DNA from: an uncultured Burkholderiales bacterium
Lineage (GTDB): Bacteria; Pseudomonadota; Gammaproteobacteria; Burkholderiales; Burkholderiaceae_F
Length of the DNA: 10,410 nt
Direction of reading: 5' to 3'
Assembly: GCA_903871435.1 (NCBI GenBank)
Contig: CAIQGU010000371.1
Location: forward strand, 1 to 10,410
The notes beneath the pieces were generated by a model that did not search any database, was not told the DNA's origin, and worked only from the letters and a program-made list of their open reading frames with translations. This document shows, piece by piece, positions 6,769-10,410 of this stretch. How positions within the stretch are numbered: the stretch's first letter is position 1; each line of letters starts with the position of its first letter. The translations under genes and the position numbers were made by a program.

Positions 6769-9095
6769 ACCAGGCCGACCTGCTGGACCAGTTCGTGCTG
6801 GAGGCCCGCGAGTGCCTGGAAGCCATCGGGCGGCGCCTGCTCGATGTGGAACGCGACCCCGCCAATGAGGAACTGCTCAACGACCTGTTCCGGTCCGTGC
6901 ATACCCTCAAGGGCAATTGCGGCCTGTTTGAATTTCGCGACCTGGAAACCGTGGTGCACGCGGGCGAGGATCTGCTCGATCAGGTGCGCAGCCATACGCT
7001 GCCCTACAGCCCGGCACTGGCCGACACCCTGCTCGACGCCATGGACTACGCATCGCGGCTGGTGGACGACATCGAGCGGAACGGCCGCATCGATCCGGGC
7101 GCCCATGACGCGTCGGTGGCCCACGCTGCCGCCCTGCGGGCGCTGCTCGGTGGCGCCGCACCGGCCGCACCGGTCCATGGCGCCGTGCCAGCAATGCAGG
7201 GCGTGGCGTCCACGGCCCCGCTGCATCCTGTCGACCGCGCTGCGCCCGCCTGGGTAGCTCGTATCCCGCCGGCGCTGCTGGCATGCCATCCGGAACGGCT
7301 ACTGGTGCATTACCAGCCGGAGCCCGGTTGCTTTTTCAAAGGCGAGGACCCCTGGCGCCTCGTGACCACCGCGCCGGGCTTGGAGGCCCTGCACGTCGAT
7401 ACCCGCGAACCCTGGCCGCAGCACGATGCCCTGACCGGCTGGGATTGCTTCGAATCCAATCTGGAATTCGTGCTGTTCTCGAGCGCCGCGCCGGCCCAAT
7501 TGCAGGAACATTTCCGCTGCGTGCCCGAGCAGGTTCATTACCTTGAACCGGCCGCAGTGCAATCGTCCCCCGAGGACGCGACCGGGCGCGTGCTGCGCCA
7601 GCGCTGCGCCGCGCTTTGGCGCGACCAGATCGGCCTGCTGGCCCGCGCCGGCGTTGCGCCGGGCGCGGTCCTGGCCGCACGGCGCGTGCTGCGTCACCTG
7701 GCGCAGGCAGCTGCCGGCGAAACATCGGCGCAGATCTGCGCGGAACTCGACGCCCTGCCCGATTCCGTTGCTGCCGGACCGCTGTTGTCGCTGGCCCGCC
7801 GCCACGCCCCGGAAGGAAACGCCGATGGTGGCGAGCCAGCGCCGCAGAACGCGGCGCTGGAGTCCGATACTGCCACCGGCGACCCGGCCCGCCGCGCCGA
7901 CGACCTGCATCCCGGCGGCGGACAGCGCGTGCTCAAGGTAGCCCAGGAGAAGATCGACCACCTGATGGACCTGATCGGCGAGATGGTGGTTGCCAAGAAC
8001 AGCCTGTCCTACCTGGCCGAACGCGCCGAGGAAGTCTACGGCCAGCGCGAGCTGGCGCGCGAAGTCAAGGCGCAATACGCCGTGATCAACCGCATCGCGG
8101 AGGACATGCAGCACGGCATCATGCAGGTTCGCATGCTGCCCGTGGGAACCGTCTTCCAGCGCTTCAGCCGCCTGGTGCGCGATATTTCACGCAAACTGGG
8201 TAAGGAGGTTCAGCTGGTGATCGAGGGCGAGGACACCGAAGCCGACAAGAATGTGATCGAGCCGCTGGCCGATCCGCTGATTCACATCCTGCGCAACAGC
8301 CTGGACCATGGCATCGAGCTGCCCGAAGCGCGCCGCGCGGCGGGCAAGCCGGCCGGCGGCACCATCCGCATCAAAGCGCACCAGGAAAGCGACCGTGTGG
8401 TCATCGAGATCAGCGATGACGGCGCCGGCGTCGATCCCGCGCGGGTCCGCGCCAAGGCGGTCGAGCGCGGACTCATCCCCGCGGAACGTGCCGCGACCTT
8501 GGGCGATGAGGATGCCGTGCAGTTGATTTTCCTGCCGGGATTTTCCACCGCGGAGACCATCTCGGACCTCTCGGGCCGCGGCGTCGGCATGGACGTGGTG
8601 CGCAACGCGGTCGAGCGCATCAATGGCATCGTCGAACTCGGTTCCGTCAAGGGCAAGGGCACCACGCTGCGGCTGTCGCTGCCGCTATCGATGGCGGTGA
8701 CCAACGTCATGCTGATCGAAAGCGCCGGCCGGCGCTTTGGCGTTCCCATGGACCTCATCGTCGAGACGGTACGCGTGCACCGGGACGACATCCACGCGTT
8801 CAAGAATGCCCGCACCACGGTGCTGCGGGGCCGCGTGGTGTCGCTGCGCGCACTCAACGACCTGCTGGCGCTGCCCGAGGAACCCATAAGCAACGCCGAG
8901 GGTGAAGTCGCGGTTCTGGTGGTGCGCATCGGCAACGAGAGCGCCGGCCTGCTGGTGGACGACTTTCTTGGCACCAGCGACATCATCCTCAAGCCACTGG
9001 AAGGCGTGCTGGCCGGCCTGACCGGTTTCTCCGGAACGGCGCTCATGGGCGATGGCGGCGTGCTGATGGTGCTCAATCCGAAGGAGCTGCTCTGA
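6765..9095 (+). CDS. cheA: CheA sensor histidine kinase
   Basis: This 776-residue kinase phosphorylates itself and then CheY and CheB under receptor control. P1 (about 1-127) carries phosphoaccepting H46 in VHTLKGNCG. Residues 164-262 form a P2-like domain (HYQPEPGCFFKGEDPWRL, then REPWP and FRCVPEQV). Residues 263-350 are an additional helical stretch. P3 (about 386-450) contains KIDHLMDLIGEMVVAKN. P4 has the N box HILRNSLDHGIELP (507-520), the G1 box DDGAG (551-555), the FLPGFSTAE and GRGVGMDVV boxes (589-612) and KGKGTTLRL (629-637). P5, the CheW-like domain that docks receptors and couplers, fills about 645-776 with LRGRVVSLR. AAGGAG at 6752-6757 and the ATGA overlap with cheY set the start. 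Upstream in-frame codons run through cheY in another frame and are not part of the gene. All catalytic residues are present. Confidence 0.97.
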   Translation: MNQADLLDQFVLEARECLEAIGRRLLDVERDPANEELLNDLFRSVHTLKGNCGLFEFRDLETVVHAGEDLLDQVRSHTLPYSPALADTLLDAMDYASRLVDDIERNGRIDPGAHDASVAHAAALRALLGGAAPAAPVHGAVPAMQGVASTAPLHPVDRAAPAWVARIPPALLACHPERLLVHYQPEPGCFFKGEDPWRLVTTAPGLEALHVDTREPWPQHDALTGWDCFESNLEFVLFSSAAPAQLQEHFRCVPEQVHYLEPAAVQSSPEDATGRVLRQRCAALWRDQIGLLARAGVAPGAVLAARRVLRHLAQAAAGETSAQICAELDALPDSVAAGPLLSLARRHAPEGNADGGEPAPQNAALESDTATGDPARRADDLHPGGGQRVLKVAQEKIDHLMDLIGEMVVAKNSLSYLAERAEEVYGQRELAREVKAQYAVINRIAEDMQHGIMQVRMLPVGTVFQRFSRLVRDISRKLGKEVQLVIEGEDTEADKNVIEPLADPLIHILRNSLDHGIELPEARRAAGKPAGGTIRIKAHQESDRVVIEISDDGAGVDPARVRAKAVERGLIPAERAATLGDEDAVQLIFLPGFSTAETISDLSGRGVGMDVVRNAVERINGIVELGSVKGKGTTLRLSLPLSMAVTNVMLIESAGRRFGVPMDLIVETVRVHRDDIHAFKNARTTVLRGRVVSLRALNDLLALPEEPISNAEGEVAVLVVRIGNESAGLLVDDFLGTSDIILKPLEGVLAGLTGFSGTALMGDGGVLMVLNPKELL

Positions 9096-9322
9096 TGGCC
9101 ATACGATATCTCAAGAAGTACGCCGCGCTCGAGGGCGTGGTTGCGGTGGATGACGCCGAGGCGCTGCGCGACTGGCTGCTGCGCCAGGAGGTGCCCGCGG
9201 TGCATCTGGGCAAGTGCGAGCACGTGCACGCGGCGGTCCTGCAGGTGCTGCTGGCGCTGCGGCCGCGCCTGACCGCTCCGCCGGCGGATCCCTGGCTGGC
9301 GGGCGCCTTGGCGCTCACTTGA
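9095..9322 (+). CDS. Small STAS-like protein lacking the phosphorylatable serine
   Basis: This 75-residue protein overlaps the cheA stop (TGATG, 9093-9097) and has AAGGAG at 9081-9086, so it is very likely translated. Residues 35-53 (AVHLGKCEHVHAAVLQVLL) align by eye with the STAS core, which normally reads like VDLSxxxxIDSSGLxxLL. In this alignment the Asp of the DSSG motif becomes H45, the phosphoserine position becomes A46 and the Gly becomes V48. At 75 residues it is also shorter than a full STAS domain (about 100). STAS proteins normally bind partners through a Ser/Thr phosphorylation switch; here the switch residue is missing, so constitutive binding is a possible reading. STAS-type proteins are known next to cheA in some chemosensory clusters. 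The gene is confident; the STAS assignment is moderate. Confidence 0.75.
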   Translation: MAIRYLKKYAALEGVVAVDDAEALRDWLLRQEVPAVHLGKCEHVHAAVLQVLLALRPRLTAPPADPWLAGALALT

Positions 9323-9346
9323 TCCGCACCGCGCTTGCCTTTCCTC

Positions 9347-9356
9347 AAGGAGAAGG
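9347..9356 (+). promoter_or_regulatory. Strong Shine-Dalgarno-like AAGGAGAAGG not belonging to an annotated large gene
   Basis: AAGGAGAAGG sits 87 nt before the second cheY start, too far to serve it, and cheY has its own GGAG at 9435-9438. It is well placed for the GTG at 9362, where it would drive a 22-codon reading frame. Confidence 0.45.
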
Positions 9357-9361
9357 TTCAA

Positions 9362-9430
9362 GTGCCGATACTGACCATACGCCGGCAATTTTCCATTCGC
9401 CAGCCGGTCGTGCAGAAGCTGGCCATCTAA
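9362..9430 (+). CDS. Possible 22-residue small protein or leader peptide
   Basis: GTG at 9362 follows AAGGAGAAGG and opens a 22-codon frame ending in TAA (9428-9430), 13 bases before the second cheY. The product begins MPILTIRRQFSIRQ and ends VVQKLAI; it is basic, mildly amphipathic and matches no family I recognise. The same frame continues directly from the STAS-like gene after its TGA at 9320-9322, with no other stop between. It could therefore instead be the remains of a longer C-terminus, or reflect stop readthrough. It may also serve only to couple translation into cheY. Evidence is limited to the ribosome binding site and its position. Confidence 0.35.
   Translation: MPILTIRRQFSIRQPVVQKLAI
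9399..9423 (+). repeat. Short inverted repeat upstream of the second cheY
   Basis: GCCAGC (9399-9404) and GCTGGC (9418-9423) are complementary across a 13-nt loop, inside the end of the 22-codon frame. No T-run follows, so it is a poor terminator candidate. It may be chance in GC-rich DNA. Confidence 0.2.
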
Positions 9431-9443
9431 CCGTGGAGTTGCC

Positions 9444-9809
9444 ATGAAGACCGTTTTTATCGTTGACGACTCCGCCACCATGGTGATGAGCGTCAAGAAC
9501 ACGCTGGAGATGTCCGGGTTCAAGGTCGAGACCGCGGCCGATGGCGAGGAGGCCATCGGCATGATCACCGATGGTCTGCGGCCCGATCTCATCATCACGG
9601 ATATCAATATGCCGCGCATGGACGGGCTGGAGCTCATTCGCCGCTCGCGCAAGATGCTGCGCTTTACGCCCATCCTGACGCTCACGACCGAAAGCCAGCA
9701 GGCCAAGCGCGACGAGGCCAAGCGCCTGGGCGCCACCGGCTGGCTGGTAAAGCCCGTGGCGGGTGCCGAGCTCGTCAAGGTGGTTCGGCAGGTGCTGCCG
9801 GGTGCCTGA
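9444..9809 (+). CDS. cheY: CheY-type single-domain response regulator (second of two)
   Basis: This 121-residue receiver has acidic D8 and D9, phosphoacceptor D53 in ITDINMPRMDG, switch T81 in LTLTTES and K103 in LVKP. W100 replaces the Tyr106-equivalent aromatic. It is a full receiver with no output domain. It differs clearly from the first CheY-type protein (shorter, TTES instead of VSTEA, Trp instead of Tyr), so the two are not a recent duplication. The start is fixed by GGAG at 9435-9438, five bases before the ATG, and by the immediate MKTVFIVDDS receiver beginning. It lies between the STAS-like gene and the second receptor. It is expected to take phosphate from the operon's CheA. Which of the two carries the output signal cannot be told from the sequence. 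Confidence 0.95.
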   Translation: MKTVFIVDDSATMVMSVKNTLEMSGFKVETAADGEEAIGMITDGLRPDLIITDINMPRMDGLELIRRSRKMLRFTPILTLTTESQQAKRDEAKRLGATGWLVKPVAGAELVKVVRQVLPGA

Positions 9810-9810
9810 T

Positions 9811-10410
9811 ATGGACCTGGCATTCGGTCAGCCGGGAACTGCTGCCACCGCTGCAAGTGGCGCCGCAAACAGCGCCGCAAGCAGCGCGGCAAAAAGCGCT
9901 GCAAACAGCACCGCAAACAGCACCGCCACTACCGCCGCGGCCAACGCCGCGGGCGCGGGTTGGTGGGCGCGCTGGCGTGCAATGCTGGCAGCATGGATGC
10001 CCGGGCGCCGTGCGGCAGCGGCAGCCGATACACCGGCCGTCGGGGGCATGCTGGCGCTCGACCGCGAAGTGCTGACCCAGCTTTCCCGCGCTGTCGCCCT
10101 GTCAGAGACGGCAGCGCTCGACTCCATCACGCGCCTGGGCGACCTGCACCGGATGTCCACGCGTCTGGTCAAATACCTGGAGGACTCCCACGCGCAGAGC
10201 GAAGCCATGCAGCAGGGCATAGAGCTCAACAGCCGCATCATCGGCGAGCTCGCCAGCTTCGTGCAGACGCTGCCCGCCCAGATCGCCGCCGAGCGCGCGC
10301 ACTTCCGCCAGCTGGTGGGTGCGGTGAAGGGGCTCACCGACGCCACCGATACGATACGCGGCATCGCCCGCCAGACCGAGATCCTCGCGGTCAACGCCGC
10401 CATCGAGGCG
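9811..10410 (+). CDS. Second chemoreceptor (MCP), partial, cut by the window end
   Basis: Two hundred residues are visible and the frame is open to the last base. The end reaches a receptor hairpin tip (IARQTEILAVNAAIEA, residues 185-200), which identifies the family. Before it lies one long helix (about 80-184). The N-terminus is unusual: an Ala/Ser/Asn low-complexity segment (16-47), then a Trp- and Arg-rich patch (WWARWRAMLAAWMPGRR, 51-67). That patch is too short and charged for a transmembrane helix but could sit at a membrane surface. No ligand-binding domain is seen. In the tip, Glu190 replaces the Asn of the usual QTN motif. The start is uncertain. ATG 9811 follows the cheY stop by one base but has a weak ribosome binding site. 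GTG 9802 and ATG 10048 (preceded by GGGGG) are in-frame alternatives, and the last would remove the whole odd N-terminus. Confidence 0.85.
   Translation, partial: MDLAFGQPGTAATAASGAANSAASSAAKSAANSTANSTATTAAANAAGAGWWARWRAMLAAWMPGRRAAAAADTPAVGGMLALDREVLTQLSRAVALSETAALDSITRLGDLHRMSTRLVKYLEDSHAQSEAMQQGIELNSRIIGELASFVQTLPAQIAAERAHFRQLVGAVKGLTDATDTIRGIARQTEILAVNAAIEA
9865..9924 (+). repeat. Five 12-bp tandem repeats at the start of the second receptor gene
   Basis: Units follow the pattern GCAAACAGCRCC with small changes, beginning at 9865, 9877, 9889, 9901 and 9913; the last two units are identical. They encode a four-residue periodicity, (N/S/K)-S-(A/T)-A, which decays into related codons on both sides (residues 16-47). 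A microsatellite-like unit divisible by three can change copy number without breaking the frame. Confidence 0.75.

Noticed and set aside
9323..9443. Intrinsic terminator or internal promoter in the gap before the second cheY
   Set aside because: The inverted repeats are short with long loops and lack a T-run. I see no convincing -35/-10 pair, so the operon probably continues through.
8282..9916. 544-codon open frame on the minus strand across the 3' part of cheA and the second cheY
   Set aside because: It runs antisense to two well-conserved genes, gives a Ser/Arg-rich product and shows no recognisable domain.
9828..10403. Minus-strand frame with a hydrophobic, membrane-like C-terminal stretch
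   Set aside because: The hydrophobic run is the reverse complement of the Ala/Ser/Asn repeat codons, and the plus strand reads clearly into a receptor tip.

Overview
The window is a single, densely packed, plus-strand chemosensory (Che) operon from a high-GC proteobacterium. The signs are G/C-rich third codon positions, GGAG-type ribosome binding sites and E. coli-like CheR, CheB, CheA and CheY motifs. Beta- or gammaproteobacteria look most likely, but no rRNA or marker gene is present to fix the taxon. The left edge holds only the last ~66 bases upstream of the first gene. The right edge cuts a second chemoreceptor in its signalling tip. No flagellar gene, cheD, cheZ, tRNA, mobile element or CRISPR array is visible.

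Layout: (1) 67-1995, a soluble chemoreceptor made of two in-frame copies of a signalling hairpin, spaced exactly 300 residues apart. (2) 2031-3671, a coupling protein with three CheW domains. (3) 3701-4825, CheB methylesterase, starting at GTG. (4) 4866-5492, a small HEAT-repeat protein. (5) 5489-6355, CheR methyltransferase. (6) 6352-6768, a CheY-type receiver. (7) 6765-9095, CheA histidine kinase with a P2-like domain and an extra helical linker segment. (8) 9095-9322, a 75-residue degenerate STAS-like protein. (9) 9323-9443, the longest gap, which contains a 22-codon ORF behind a strong Shine-Dalgarno sequence. (10) 9444-9809, a second CheY-type receiver. (11) 9811 to the window end, the start of another cytoplasmic chemoreceptor with a low-complexity N-terminus. 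Genes 4 to 8 are joined by ATGA or TGATG overlaps, so they are probably translated as a coupled block.

How they work together: receptors (1) and (11) would control CheA through the triple-CheW scaffold. CheR and CheB would adapt the receptors by methylation and demethylation. CheA would phosphorylate CheB and one or both CheY proteins. The first receptor has no recognisable transmembrane or ligand-binding domain, and the visible part of the second shows none either. The stimulus therefore probably enters from the cytoplasm, perhaps through partners such as the HEAT or STAS-like protein. The absence of flagellar genes leaves motility, pili or another cellular function equally possible as output. 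The distinctive feature is the amount of covalent duplication in what is normally an array of single-domain parts: a double-tip receptor together with a triple-CheW coupler.
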